Assembly (NCBI GenBank): GCA_003963115.1
Contig: RXJQ01000031.1
Coordinates: 62,001 to 126,000 of the forward strand
Source of the DNA: Burkholderiales bacterium
GTDB taxonomy: Bacteria > Pseudomonadota > Gammaproteobacteria > Burkholderiales > Burkholderiaceae_C
Direction: 5' to 3'
Length of the DNA: 64,000 nt
Position 1 is the first letter of the stretch. Every line of letters begins with the position of its first letter. The translations under genes and the position numbers were made by a program. Positions 37,585 through 46,810 of this stretch are shown in pieces. Below the pieces are notes generated by a model that made no database searches, was not told the DNA's origin, and saw nothing but the letters and a program-made list of their open reading frames with translations.

Positions 37585-39462
37585 ATGCACCCTTTGCGCG
37601 CGCGCCAACGTTTGTTCAAGTTGATGCCCTTGCTGGCGCAGACCCTGGCATTGATCCTGGTGCTGATGCTGCCGTCGTGGCTGGTGGCCGCTGAGCTTGC
37701 TAACGAAGTTGTCCCTGTATCGCCTGCTCAAGGCGAGCTGCAACTCGGCCCTCACACCCAGGTCCTTGAAGATCCTCAAGGTCAGTGGACGCCGACCACT
37801 CTGCCCCAAGCCAGTGGTGCATGGCAGCCGCGCTCCACGCCCTCGCTCAATTTCGGCTTCTCGAGGTCCGTCTGGTGGACGCGTACCACCTTGCGCAATA
37901 CCAGCTCGCAACGGGTCGAGCGCGTGCTGGATGTGGGCAGCTCGCTGGTGGACCGCGCCGATGTGTTCGTGCTGGGCCCTGATGGCCGCGAACGCCTGCA
38001 CATGGCCAGCGGCGACCGCCGCCCCTTCTCGACCCGGGGCGAGCAGGTGCGCACCATCGCCACGCGCCTGAGCATGCCGCCCGGTGAAAACCTGACCGTG
38101 CTGATGCGCATCGAATCGCAAGACGGGCTGCATGAAATCTTCACGCCCACCTTGTGGACCAACGAGGCCTTTGCCGAGCACATGCAGACCGAGACGCTGT
38201 GCTTCGGCCTGTATTACGGCGTGCTGGGGACGATGCTGCTCTACAACGCCTTCCTCTTCATCTCGACACGGCAAAGCACCTTCGGCTTCTACGTGGCCTA
38301 CATCGCCAGCTTCCTGATGTGGGGCCTGGTTTTTCGGGGCTATGCCTTCCAATACTGGTGGCCCAATTCGCCTGACTTCAACAACCAGGTGCTGCCCGTC
38401 GTCGTCAGCCTGGTGTACCTGAGCCTGGGCCTGTTCCTGATGCGCTACCTGGACACCCGCCACAGCGTGTCCCCACGCCTGCACCGGATCGTGGCCACCT
38501 GCACTGCCGCCAATGGCATCGGCATCCTGCCTGCCTTCCTGGGCCTGTACGCCATGGCCTTCGTGCTCAACACCCTCATCGGCCTGTGCCTGGTCGCCAG
38601 CCTGATCGCTACCGGCCAGGTGTTGGGATCCCAAGGCTCGCGGCCGGCCCGCTATTTCGCCGGGGCCTTTACCCTGCTGGCAGTGGCCGCCCTGGTGTAT
38701 TACCTGCGCGTGCTTGGCGTGGTCCCCGCCAATACCTTGACCGACAACAGCGTGCAGATCGGTTCGGCGGCCGAAGCCCTGATCCTGGCCTTCGGTCTGG
38801 CCGATCAGATGAACACGCTCAAGACCGAGAAGCTGCGCGCCGAGCGCCAGGCCCTCGCCGCACAAACAGCCTTGACCACCCGCTTGGAGTCATTGGTGTC
38901 CAGCCGCACCCAGGAGCTCGAAGCCGCCAACCAGCGCCTGGCCAACCTCTCGGTGACCGACGAGCTCACGGGCGCCCACAACCGCCGCCAGTTCAACAAG
39001 GACCTGGCTGCCGCCGTGGCGCTGCACAGCCGCCATCACACGCCTTTGGCCCTGTGCCTGCTGGATGTGGACCACTTCAAGCTCTACAACGACCGCTATG
39101 GCCACCCGGCCGGCGACGAGGTGCTGCAAAAAATCGCCCAGACCCTGCGCCAGCAATTGCAACGCGCCAGCGACCATGTCTACCGTGTCGGGGGCGAGGA
39201 GTTCGCGGTGTTGCTGGACATCAATGAGCCGCCGGAGAAGGTGGAGAGCTTCATTGGACAGATGCTTGCGGCGGTACACGCACTAGGCATCATGCACGAG
39301 GGCAGCCCCGTGGGCGTGGTCAGCATCAGCATGGGGCTGGTGATCCTCAAGGGCCTGAGCGCCACGCGCAGCCCGGCCGAGCTCTACAGCCAGGCCGACA
39401 CCCTGCTCTATCAAGCCAAACAGGCCGGCCGCAACCAGCTCGTCAGCCAGACACTGGACTGA
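37585..39462 (+). CDS. Membrane diguanylate cyclase with 7TM-DISM sensor
   Basis: The 625-residue protein has a signal segment, then a periplasmic 7TMR-DISMED2-like beta domain (LGPHTQVLEDPQGQWT, WWTRTTLRN). Seven transmembrane helices follow (LYYGVLGTMLLYNAFLFIS onward), then a short coiled coil (about residues 405-450). The GGDEF domain has LTGAHNRRQFNKDL, LLDVDHFKLYNDRYGH and the active site RVGGEEF. The inhibitory I-site RxxD is present as RASD, four residues before the RVGGEEF arginine. It makes c-di-GMP in response to an external ligand, probably a carbohydrate or related molecule. It converges with the next gene, overlapping by 20 bp. Confidence 0.9.
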   Translation: MHPLRARQRLFKLMPLLAQTLALILVLMLPSWLVAAELANEVVPVSPAQGELQLGPHTQVLEDPQGQWTPTTLPQASGAWQPRSTPSLNFGFSRSVWWTRTTLRNTSSQRVERVLDVGSSLVDRADVFVLGPDGRERLHMASGDRRPFSTRGEQVRTIATRLSMPPGENLTVLMRIESQDGLHEIFTPTLWTNEAFAEHMQTETLCFGLYYGVLGTMLLYNAFLFISTRQSTFGFYVAYIASFLMWGLVFRGYAFQYWWPNSPDFNNQVLPVVVSLVYLSLGLFLMRYLDTRHSVSPRLHRIVATCTAANGIGILPAFLGLYAMAFVLNTLIGLCLVASLIATGQVLGSQGSRPARYFAGAFTLLAVAALVYYLRVLGVVPANTLTDNSVQIGSAAEALILAFGLADQMNTLKTEKLRAERQALAAQTALTTRLESLVSSRTQELEAANQRLANLSVTDELTGAHNRRQFNKDLAAAVALHSRHHTPLALCLLDVDHFKLYNDRYGHPAGDEVLQKIAQTLRQQLQRASDHVYRVGGEEFAVLLDINEPPEKVESFIGQMLAAVHALGIMHEGSPVGVVSISMGLVILKGLSATRSPAELYSQADTLLYQAKQAGRNQLVSQTLD

Positions 39463-40687
39463 GCGCGGCCACCGCGCGGTTGCGCCCGCCTTCCTTGGCC
39501 CGGTAGAGCGCGGCATCGGCCGACGCCACCAGGTTCTCGACGGACCCCGGCATGCGCGCCGGCCGACAGACAGCCACGCCCACGCTGATGGTCACATGCG
39601 GCGCCGTGGTCGAGGCCTCATGACGCAAAGCCAAGGTCTGCACGGCATCGCACAGGCCTTGCGCCACCTTCATCGCCTGGGCCCCGTCTGCGCCCGGCAA
39701 GGCCACGATGAACTCTTCGCCGCCCCAGCGCGCCACGCAGCCTTGCTCGGCGGGCACCTTCTGCTGCAAGGCCTGGGCCACGAGCTTGAGGCACTGGTCG
39801 CCAGCCGGATGTCCATAGTGGTCGTTGAATTTCTTGAAGTGGTCCACATCGATGAGGAGCAGGCCCAGCTCGGCGTCTTCGGCCGCAGCCTGATCCCACC
39901 CCAGGCGAACGTATTCATCAAAGTGACGCCGGTTGGGCACGCCTGTCAGTGGGTCGCGGCGCGACATCTCGTCGAGTTGTGCCTGCGATGCGGCCAGCTT
40001 CTTGTGCAAGGTCTGCGCCCGCACCGACCACTGGAAGCGCCGGCGCTCTTCCAGTTCATAGCGGTAGTTGATGACCAGGGTATGGCCGCACATCAGCGAC
40101 ACCAGCAGGGTCAAAGGGATGTCGAAGACGTCATAAGGATGCTGCTGCCCGAAGCGCACCCATACACAGCTGATGGCCACACCGACCACCACCACCGAGA
40201 ACAGCAAGGCATAGCGAAAACGAAAGCGCTGCACCAGGTTGCCGTAGATGATGATGGGCACCAGACCCGCCGTGTACATGCCTGCGTAGGGGCTGTTCGA
40301 CTGCACCAGCAGCCAGCCCATGCTCATGGCCGCGACAATGCCCGTCAGCATCAACAGGGATTCGAGCAAGGCGCCCGGCAGCAGGAGCACAAAGGACCTG
40401 AATCGCCATCCGATGAGGATGAGCACCAGCGCAAAAGGCGTGAAGGTGAACATCCTGAACTTCAGCGCCACGGCAAACACGTCGGGCACCATCTCCCTGT
40501 CGGCCAGCAGGAAGAGGTTGTAGATCAAGAGTGCCAGCAAGCCGCTCCTGACGAAATGGTCCAGCCGCGCCTGGCTCTGGGCATGCTGGAAATGCGCCTC
40601 TTCGATCTCATCGAAACGCAGCACCGGCGGGCGCCAATGCAGCATCTCCCGCCAGTTGAGCTCCAGCGGCAAGGGCGCTTGCTTCAC
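39443..40687 (-). CDS. Membrane diguanylate cyclase lacking the I-site
   Basis: The 414-residue protein has five or six hydrophobic helices in residues 45-205 (LLALLIYNLFLLAD, FTPFALVLILIGW, LLMLTGIVAAMSMGWLLVQ and others). A coiled-coil linker and a GGDEF domain follow (LTGVPNRRHFDEYV, LLIDVDHFKKFNDHYGH, active site RWGGEEF, TISVGVAV). The I-site position reads AEQG rather than RxxD, so allosteric product inhibition is probably lost. It starts within the stop of the downstream-coordinate GGDEF gene (4-bp overlap), so the two cyclases are co-translated. Confidence 0.9.
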   Translation of the reverse strand: MKQAPLPLELNWREMLHWRPPVLRFDEIEEAHFQHAQSQARLDHFVRSGLLALLIYNLFLLADREMVPDVFAVALKFRMFTFTPFALVLILIGWRFRSFVLLLPGALLESLLMLTGIVAAMSMGWLLVQSNSPYAGMYTAGLVPIIIYGNLVQRFRFRYALLFSVVVVGVAISCVWVRFGQQHPYDVFDIPLTLLVSLMCGHTLVINYRYELEERRRFQWSVRAQTLHKKLAASQAQLDEMSRRDPLTGVPNRRHFDEYVRLGWDQAAAEDAELGLLLIDVDHFKKFNDHYGHPAGDQCLKLVAQALQQKVPAEQGCVARWGGEEFIVALPGADGAQAMKVAQGLCDAVQTLALRHEASTTAPHVTISVGVAVCRPARMPGSVENLVASADAALYRAKEGGRNRAVAALSPVSG

Positions 40688-41952
40688 TGCACCGCCTCCA
40701 CCTTGCGCTGCATCAGGAACGAACTGTCATAGCCCGCATGGATGCGATTGCGCCCGGCGGACTTGGCGCGATAGAGCGCGTCATCGGCCAGTTGGAGCAA
40801 CTGGTCCCAGTGGCTCTGCGCGTTCGGCCGCATGCTGGCGCGTCCGCCGCTGATGGTCACACGCGGCAAGCAGCGTGAGGCTTCGTGGACCAGGCCCAGC
40901 GCCGCCACGGCTTCACGGGCACGCTCGGCCGCGGCCGCTGCGGCGTCTGCATCCGCGTCCATCATCACGATCACGAACTCCTCTCCGCCCCAGCGTGCCA
41001 CCAGGTCACCCGGGCGACGGATGCTGCTGCTGAGCGCCTGCGCCACCGACACCAGGCAACGGTCGCCCGTCTGGTGGCCATAGCGGTCGTTGTAGAGCTT
41101 GAAGTAGTCCACGTCGATGATCATCACCGACACCACGCGCCTTTGCGCCTGCGCGCGCTGCCAGCATTCACCGAGGAACTCCTCGAAGTAGCGCCGGTTG
41201 GCCAGCCCTGTGAGCGCATCGGTCGTGGCCATGCGGGTCAGCCGCTCGTGTGCCACCGTCAGCTCGGCATTGAGGGCCTGCTCACGGGCATCGAGCAGGA
41301 AGGCCATGCGCTCGTCGTGCTCGAGCTTGTAGGTACCGTATAGCACGAAGGCCATGCACGTCATCATCAACAAGGTCGTGTTGGTGGCCAGCACGCCCGT
41401 GCTGTCAGGCATGTGGGTCACCAGGTACGCATGGATCGCCCCCACCGAGACCGTCAGCGTGACCGCAGGCCAGAAGCGGGCCAAGGTACAGGTGTAGACC
41501 ACGATGACGTTGAGCTCCACCACCCTCGCCATCGACAGCGATCCCGGGCTGATGTAGATGATGAAGGCGTGCAGCAAGGCCGCGTACAGGCCGCAGCAGG
41601 CAACCAGCCATTCGTTGACGGCCGGCATGCGCAAGATACGCAGCACATACAAGCCCGCGAAGATGGCAGGGCCGAAAGCCAGCAAACGGATCAGGAAGGC
41701 ATACAGCAGAATTTCGCGCGAGAGCAGGAAGTCGGCGATCAGCATGCCCATGAACAGTGCGATGGCCGCCGCCCCCGACATGATCATCAGCGTGAAGCGC
41801 TTGGACTCGCCCTCTTGAAGAAAGCGGTCTTCCAGCTCCTTGGGAAACATCAACAGCGGAAAGCCCTTGGCAATGGTCCGCCCGACCAGATCAGCCTGAT
41901 CGGACGATGGTCTGGGCTTATCACCAGATGAAAAAACCGCGACACCAGCCAA
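40684..41952 (-). CDS. Membrane diguanylate cyclase with RPGD I-site
   Basis: The 422-residue protein has an N-terminal cytosolic segment, about six transmembrane helices (LMIMSGAAAIALFMGMLIADF to LMMTCMAFVLYGTYKL), a linker, and a GGDEF domain. The GGDEF domain carries LTGLANRRYFEEFL, IIDVDYFKLYNDRYGH, active site RWGGEEF and I-site RPGD. The usual TISIGVA strand is TISGGRASMRP, an unusual change close to the end of the domain. An Ala/Asp-rich insert (MDADADAAAAAAERARE) follows the active site. It is the first gene of a two-gene cyclase operon. Confidence 0.9.
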   Translation of the reverse strand: MAGVAVFSSGDKPRPSSDQADLVGRTIAKGFPLLMFPKELEDRFLQEGESKRFTLMIMSGAAAIALFMGMLIADFLLSREILLYAFLIRLLAFGPAIFAGLYVLRILRMPAVNEWLVACCGLYAALLHAFIIYISPGSLSMARVVELNVIVVYTCTLARFWPAVTLTVSVGAIHAYLVTHMPDSTGVLATNTTLLMMTCMAFVLYGTYKLEHDERMAFLLDAREQALNAELTVAHERLTRMATTDALTGLANRRYFEEFLGECWQRAQAQRRVVSVMIIDVDYFKLYNDRYGHQTGDRCLVSVAQALSSSIRRPGDLVARWGGEEFVIVMMDADADAAAAAAERAREAVAALGLVHEASRCLPRVTISGGRASMRPNAQSHWDQLLQLADDALYRAKSAGRNRIHAGYDSSFLMQRKVEAVQ

Positions 41953-42235
41953 AGCAAAACTCCTGTCGGACCTTGCGCCACTGCGTCATCACCTTGCCAC
42001 CAGAGCAGGTTAGGCCCTGTGACCGATTGTGCCCAGCAGGGGACACTTTCCGATACAGGGCTTACGCGTCATTCAAAGCGGGCACCCCTGGGCAACGGGC
42101 TAAATTTGCATTTGCAGACACCACATCCGAGGGGGCCCTCGATAGGTGACGCAAGGGTTTTCACGCAGACACAAAATGACCTCACGTCAAGGCCGTGCCG
42201 CTGCATTGCGCTACGTCAAATCGGGTTAGGTCCGC

Positions 42236-43996
42236 ATGTCGGCTGGCGGACAGACGAGCACCCCCATCATCGACACACTCAAGCGGCACCCCCTCCTTTT
42301 CGGATCTGCCGTGACACTCCCCCTTGACACCACGCACACCATCGTCATCGGCGCCGGCCTGGCCGGGCTGACCACCGCCCTGGACCTGCTGGACAAAGGG
42401 CACCGCGTTGACCTGATCGACCGCGACGACGAAAGCCGCTTCGGTGGACTGGGCCTGCATGCCTTCGGCGGCATGGCGCTGGTCGACACGCCACTGCAAC
42501 GCCTCAACCGTATCCATGACAGCGCCGACATCGCCCTGGCCGACTGGCTGGCCTTCGCCGAGTTCGATGCCACCGACCTCTGGCCGAGGCGCTGGGCCGA
42601 GCACTACATCCAGCGCTGCGTGCCCGAGGTCTACGAGTGGCTGGGGCACCGCGGGCTGCACTTCATCCCTGCCGTGCAGTGGGTCGAGCGCGGCTGGATG
42701 ACCCGCGGCAACACCCTGCCCCGCTACCACGTGCTGTGGGGGACCTCGCGCCACATGCTGCAGACCTTGTTGAAGGCCTTGAGACAGCATCCTCATCGCG
42801 GTCGGCTCAACATCCTGGCCAGACACCGGGTGGACGGCTTGATCGGTCACGCATATGGCATCCATGGCTGCCATGGCGTCCATGAAGCCGATGGGAGCGG
42901 CTTCGAGTTGCACGCCGATGCGGTGGTCGTGGCCACCGGCGGCATCACCGGGGACCTGCGCCGGGTTCGCCAGCACTGGCCGGCAGACTGGGGCACGGCG
43001 CCCAGCACCTTGCTCAATGGCTCGCACCCGCATGCCGATGGCCGCCTTCACGATGCCGTGAGCACCATCGGCGGCGCCGTCACGCACCTGGACCAGATGT
43101 GGAACTACGCCGCCGGCGTGCGCCACCCAGACCCGCAGTTCCCGGGCCATGGCCTGAGCCTGATCCCGGCCAAGTCCGCGCTCTGGCTGGACCCTGATGG
43201 ACGGCGCATCGGCCCCGTCCCCTTCGTGACAGGCTTCGACACGCATGAGATGGTCGCGCAGATCGCCCGTGCCCAATGGCCCTGGACCTGGCAGGTCCTC
43301 AACCGCCGTATCGCCGAGAAGGAACTGGCGGCCTCGGGCGCCGACCACAACCCACACATCCGCGACCGGCGTCTGCCCGCGCTCATGTGGCAGATGCTGC
43401 GCGGCAACCGCGAACTCGTCGATGAACTGGTGAACCAATGCCCCGATGTGATCGTGGCCGACGACCTTGCTGAACTGGCTGGACGCATGAACCGCCTGTG
43501 CGGTGACCAGCGCATCTCGGCCGATGGCCTGCTCGCGCAGATCCAGCCCTACGACGACCAAATCCGCCGCGGCCCCCGCCTGCACAACGACGACCAGCTC
43601 AGGCGCATCGAGCAACTCAGACGCTGGCCTGGCGACCGCTTCCGCACCTGCCGCTACCAGCCCGTCCTCGACCCAGCGGCCGGCCCCTTGATGGCCATCC
43701 GCTGCCAACTGCTGACACGCAAGTCCACTGGCGGCATCCAGACCGATCTGCAAAGCCGCGTGCTGGACCTGCGTGGCCAGCCCATCGCCGGCCTGTACGC
43801 CGTCGGCGAGGCCGCCGGCTTTGGCGGAGGTGGCTCGAACGGCCGCAAATCGCTCGAAGGCACCTTCCTCTCGTCCTGCATCCTCACGGCCCATGCAGCG
43901 GCCCGTCACATCCAAAGCGGCGCCGTGCAGAGTACGGGCTGGATGGCACCATCACAACACAGCACACCCGTCGCGGCCACAAGGAGACACGCATGA
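42236..43996 (+). CDS. FAD_binding_2 family dehydrogenase
   Basis: The protein is up to 586 residues (ATG 42236); GTG 42311 would give a start just before the domain. The Rossmann FAD motif is HTIVIGAGLAGLTTALDLLD, then VDLIDRDDES. An internal VVVATGGITGD segment and the C-terminal FAD loop AVGEAAGFGGGGSNGRKSLE, then GTFLSSCIL, match fumarate reductase/3-ketosteroid-dehydrogenase type flavoproteins. The substrate is unknown. It overlaps the ThDP gene by 4 bp (ATGA), so the two are co-translated. This is the first gene of the unrecognised 42-50 kb cluster, after a 283-bp non-coding gap that carries two direct ACGTCAA repeats. Confidence 0.82.
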   Translation: MSAGGQTSTPIIDTLKRHPLLFGSAVTLPLDTTHTIVIGAGLAGLTTALDLLDKGHRVDLIDRDDESRFGGLGLHAFGGMALVDTPLQRLNRIHDSADIALADWLAFAEFDATDLWPRRWAEHYIQRCVPEVYEWLGHRGLHFIPAVQWVERGWMTRGNTLPRYHVLWGTSRHMLQTLLKALRQHPHRGRLNILARHRVDGLIGHAYGIHGCHGVHEADGSGFELHADAVVVATGGITGDLRRVRQHWPADWGTAPSTLLNGSHPHADGRLHDAVSTIGGAVTHLDQMWNYAAGVRHPDPQFPGHGLSLIPAKSALWLDPDGRRIGPVPFVTGFDTHEMVAQIARAQWPWTWQVLNRRIAEKELAASGADHNPHIRDRRLPALMWQMLRGNRELVDELVNQCPDVIVADDLAELAGRMNRLCGDQRISADGLLAQIQPYDDQIRRGPRLHNDDQLRRIEQLRRWPGDRFRTCRYQPVLDPAAGPLMAIRCQLLTRKSTGGIQTDLQSRVLDLRGQPIAGLYAVGEAAGFGGGGSNGRKSLEGTFLSSCILTAHAAARHIQSGAVQSTGWMAPSQHSTPVAATRRHA

Positions 43997-45750
43997 AAAA
44001 GACCGGCGCCGAACTCGTCCGCCACGCCCTGGAGCAACTGGGCATCCGCCACACCTTTGGCATTCCCGGCGTGCACAACACCGAGATCTATGACCAGCTC
44101 GCCGGCTCGGCCACCGTCCAGCCCATCCGCGTGAACCACGAGGGCTGCGGCGCCTTCATGGCCGATGCCGTCAGCCGCACCAATGACTTCAACGGTGCCC
44201 TGCTCATCGTGCCCGCTGCCGGCACCGCCCTGGCCATGGCGGGCATCGGCGAAGCCTATCTGGACGGCATCCCCATGCTGGTCATCTCGGGCGGCACGCG
44301 CACCGACACCGGCTACACCTACCAGTTGCACGAGATGGACCAGCTCGCCATGGTCAAGCCCATCACCAAGGGCGCCTGGCGCATCACCGAGCATCGCCAG
44401 ATCGTGCCCACCTTTTATGAGGCCTGGCGGCTGGCCAACTCGGGCGAGCCCGGGCCCGTGTTCATCGAGATCCCGGTCAACATCCAGCTCTTTCCCGGCG
44501 AGGTGGACGAGCTGCCCACCTTCTCTCACAGCCCTGCGCCGACACTGGACGCAGGCACCCTGAGCACCATCGAGCAAGCTGCCGCGCTCTTGCGCCAGGC
44601 CCGCTGCCCAGGCCTGTTCCTGGGCTGGGGCGCGGTCCATGCCACCGAGCTCAGCGTGCGCCTGGCCGAGGCCTTGCAAGCGCCCGTGGCCACCACTTTG
44701 CAGGGCCTGAGCGCCTTCCCTGGCCAGCACCCGCTGCATGCCGGCATGGGCATCGGCCCGGCCGCCGTGCCCGCCGCCGAGAACGCCTTTGCCGACTGTG
44801 ACGTGCTGCTGGCCATCGGCACACGCTTTGGCGAGATCGCCACCGGCAGCTTCGGCATCAAGCCCACCTGGGAGCTGATCCACGTCGACATCAATCCCGC
44901 CGTCTTCAACGCCAACTACCCCGCTCGCCTGAGCATCGAAGGCGACGCCCGCCTGATCCTGAACGCCCTGCTGGATGAGCTGACCGCCACGCCCCTCGAT
45001 GCCGCAAGCCTGCAAAGCCGTGGCCAGGTCCTTCGCCGCCGGATCGCCCAGGACAAGCAGGACTACATCCAGGAATGGCTGGCCCACGACAGCGGCGCGC
45101 GCGTCAACCCCGGCCGCTTCTTCCACACCCTGCGTGACCAGCTGCCCGACGAAAGCTACCTCGTCACCGACGACGGCAACCACACCTTCCTCGTGGCCGA
45201 GCTGTTCGAGTCGCGCCGCAGCCGCCACCTGATCACCCCCACCGACTTCAACTGCATGGGCTACTGCGTGCCAGCGGCCGTGGGCATCAAGCTCACCCAC
45301 CCGGACAAGCCCGTCGTGGGCATCGTGGGCGATGGCGCCTTCCTGATGACCGGGCTGGAGCTGCTGACCGCCACGGAGCATGGCCTGGGTGTGATCTGCT
45401 GTGTCTTCAACGATGGGGAGCTGTCGCAGATCTCGCAGGCCCAGAGCCTGCCCTACAACCGCAAGGCCTGCACCGTGCTGCCCGAACTCAAGCTCAAGGG
45501 CATCGCCGAGGCCGTGGGCGCCCACTACCTGCGCATGAACCGCGACCCGGACATCGCGCCCATCCTCGAGCAGGCGCAGAGGCTGTCAGCCCAGGGCAAG
45601 CCGGTGATCGTGGACGTGCTGATCGACTACAGCAAGCAAACGCGCTTCACAAAGGGTATCCTGCGAACCAACCTGATGCGCATGGACCTGGGCAACAAGC
45701 TGCGGATGATCGGGCGGGCCGCCTGGCGCCGCGTGGTACCCACGTCGTGA
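43993..45750 (+). CDS. ThDP-dependent acetolactate-synthase-like enzyme (first copy)
   Basis: The 585-residue protein has the three domains of ThDP carboligases. The PYR domain has FGIPGVHNTEIYDQL and the cofactor-activating Glu in VNHEGCGAFMADAVSR. A central domain follows. The PP domain has the Mg/ThDP motif GDGAFLMTGLELLTATEHGLG, continuing VICCVFNDGELSQI. The residue pattern is acetolactate-synthase-like, but there is no paired small regulatory subunit. A C-terminal tail of about 30 residues (MRMDLGNKLRMIGRAAWRRV) is basic and unusual. With the KAS III-like neighbour it suggests acyloin-type C-C bond formation; the substrates are unknown. Confidence 0.85.
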   Translation: MKKTGAELVRHALEQLGIRHTFGIPGVHNTEIYDQLAGSATVQPIRVNHEGCGAFMADAVSRTNDFNGALLIVPAAGTALAMAGIGEAYLDGIPMLVISGGTRTDTGYTYQLHEMDQLAMVKPITKGAWRITEHRQIVPTFYEAWRLANSGEPGPVFIEIPVNIQLFPGEVDELPTFSHSPAPTLDAGTLSTIEQAAALLRQARCPGLFLGWGAVHATELSVRLAEALQAPVATTLQGLSAFPGQHPLHAGMGIGPAAVPAAENAFADCDVLLAIGTRFGEIATGSFGIKPTWELIHVDINPAVFNANYPARLSIEGDARLILNALLDELTATPLDAASLQSRGQVLRRRIAQDKQDYIQEWLAHDSGARVNPGRFFHTLRDQLPDESYLVTDDGNHTFLVAELFESRRSRHLITPTDFNCMGYCVPAAVGIKLTHPDKPVVGIVGDGAFLMTGLELLTATEHGLGVICCVFNDGELSQISQAQSLPYNRKACTVLPELKLKGIAEAVGAHYLRMNRDPDIAPILEQAQRLSAQGKPVIVDVLIDYSKQTRFTKGILRTNLMRMDLGNKLRMIGRAAWRRVVPTS

Positions 45751-45817
45751 GGATCAGGGTCAAGGTGGCTGCGGTTCCGGGCCAGTCGATGAACCTGCGA
45801 GATACCGACACCCACGC

Positions 45818-46804
45818 ATGAGCACCACCGCCCATCCCCACATCGCCGTCCTCGGACAAGGCTATGCCGTTCCGGACATCATCCGCGGCAACGACGACCC
45901 CATCTTCGACTGGCTCAAGAAGCACTCGCCATCAGGCAGCGACCTGTTCAAGGGCCTGAAGTACCGACGCGTGCTCCCGACCGCCGATGGCGTGATCGAC
46001 ATCATGGCCAAGGCCTGCGAGCACGCGCTTCACCAGGCCCGCGTCAAGCTCGATGAGGTCGACATGATCATCGGCGCCGGCTCGGTGAGCGGCTACATCG
46101 CGCCCAACAACCTGTGCGTGGTGCACCATCAGCTGGGTCTGTCAAACAACTGCCGCATCCTGCCACTCAACAGCGACTACTCGACCTTCCAGGACGGCTT
46201 GCGTCTGGCCACCGACCTCGTGCGCTGTGGCACGGCCCGCCATGTGCTCGTGGCCTGCGGCAACAACTGGACCCACCATGTGGACTACCATGAGCCCGTG
46301 TCCCTGGCCGCCTCGGATGGCGCGGGCGCAGCCCTCGTTGGCCCCACACACGACCCGCACCTCTTCAGGCTGGTCGACTGGGCCAACGAGACGCAAAGCA
46401 AGTGGTATGGCGCTTTTCGCATGGCTGCACGCCCTGCCGGCACGCACAGCTTCACCACGCCCTTGATGAAGCTCGATGACCAGACCGGCCAGGAAGCCTT
46501 CAAGGAATTCGGCTTGAAGGTGCCAGGCCCCATGATCCTGGCCATGCTGGCCAAGCACGGCCTCACCGGGCAGGACATCACCCTGATCACCCACCAGTCC
46601 TCATCCGTGGTGCAGCAGGCCTGGGCCGCAGCCATCCAGCCCAAGCACTACATCAGCACGCTGGAGGAGTTCGGGGACATGGTGTCCTCATCCGTCCCCG
46701 TCAACCTGGCCAAATGCCATGCCGAGATCCACACGAAGCACCTGGTGCTGCTGGGGATCGGCATGGAGATGCACGCGACGGCCTTGCTGTTGGCCCGAGG
46801 ATAA
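45818..46804 (+). CDS. KAS III (FabH)-like protein with Tyr at the catalytic Cys position
   Basis: The 328-residue thiolase-fold protein has the KAS III layout (VDMIIGAGSVSGYIAPNNLC, ARHVLVACGNNWTHHVDY, SDGAGAALVG). At the nucleophile elbow it reads PLNSDYSTFQDGLRLATDLV; lined up with E. coli FabH, Cys112 corresponds to Tyr121 here. The His is kept (ITHQSSSVV), while the Asn equivalent (Asn274 in FabH) appears to be Asp in FGDMVSSSVP. So it is unlikely to be a normal ketoacyl synthase. It may be an acyltransferase of altered chemistry or a non-catalytic partner. It follows the ThDP gene by 67 bp and ends 6 bp before the convergent amine oxidase gene. Confidence 0.8.
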   Translation: MSTTAHPHIAVLGQGYAVPDIIRGNDDPIFDWLKKHSPSGSDLFKGLKYRRVLPTADGVIDIMAKACEHALHQARVKLDEVDMIIGAGSVSGYIAPNNLCVVHHQLGLSNNCRILPLNSDYSTFQDGLRLATDLVRCGTARHVLVACGNNWTHHVDYHEPVSLAASDGAGAALVGPTHDPHLFRLVDWANETQSKWYGAFRMAARPAGTHSFTTPLMKLDDQTGQEAFKEFGLKVPGPMILAMLAKHGLTGQDITLITHQSSSVVQQAWAAAIQPKHYISTLEEFGDMVSSSVPVNLAKCHAEIHTKHLVLLGIGMEMHATALLLARG

Positions 46805-46810
46805 AGAGCC

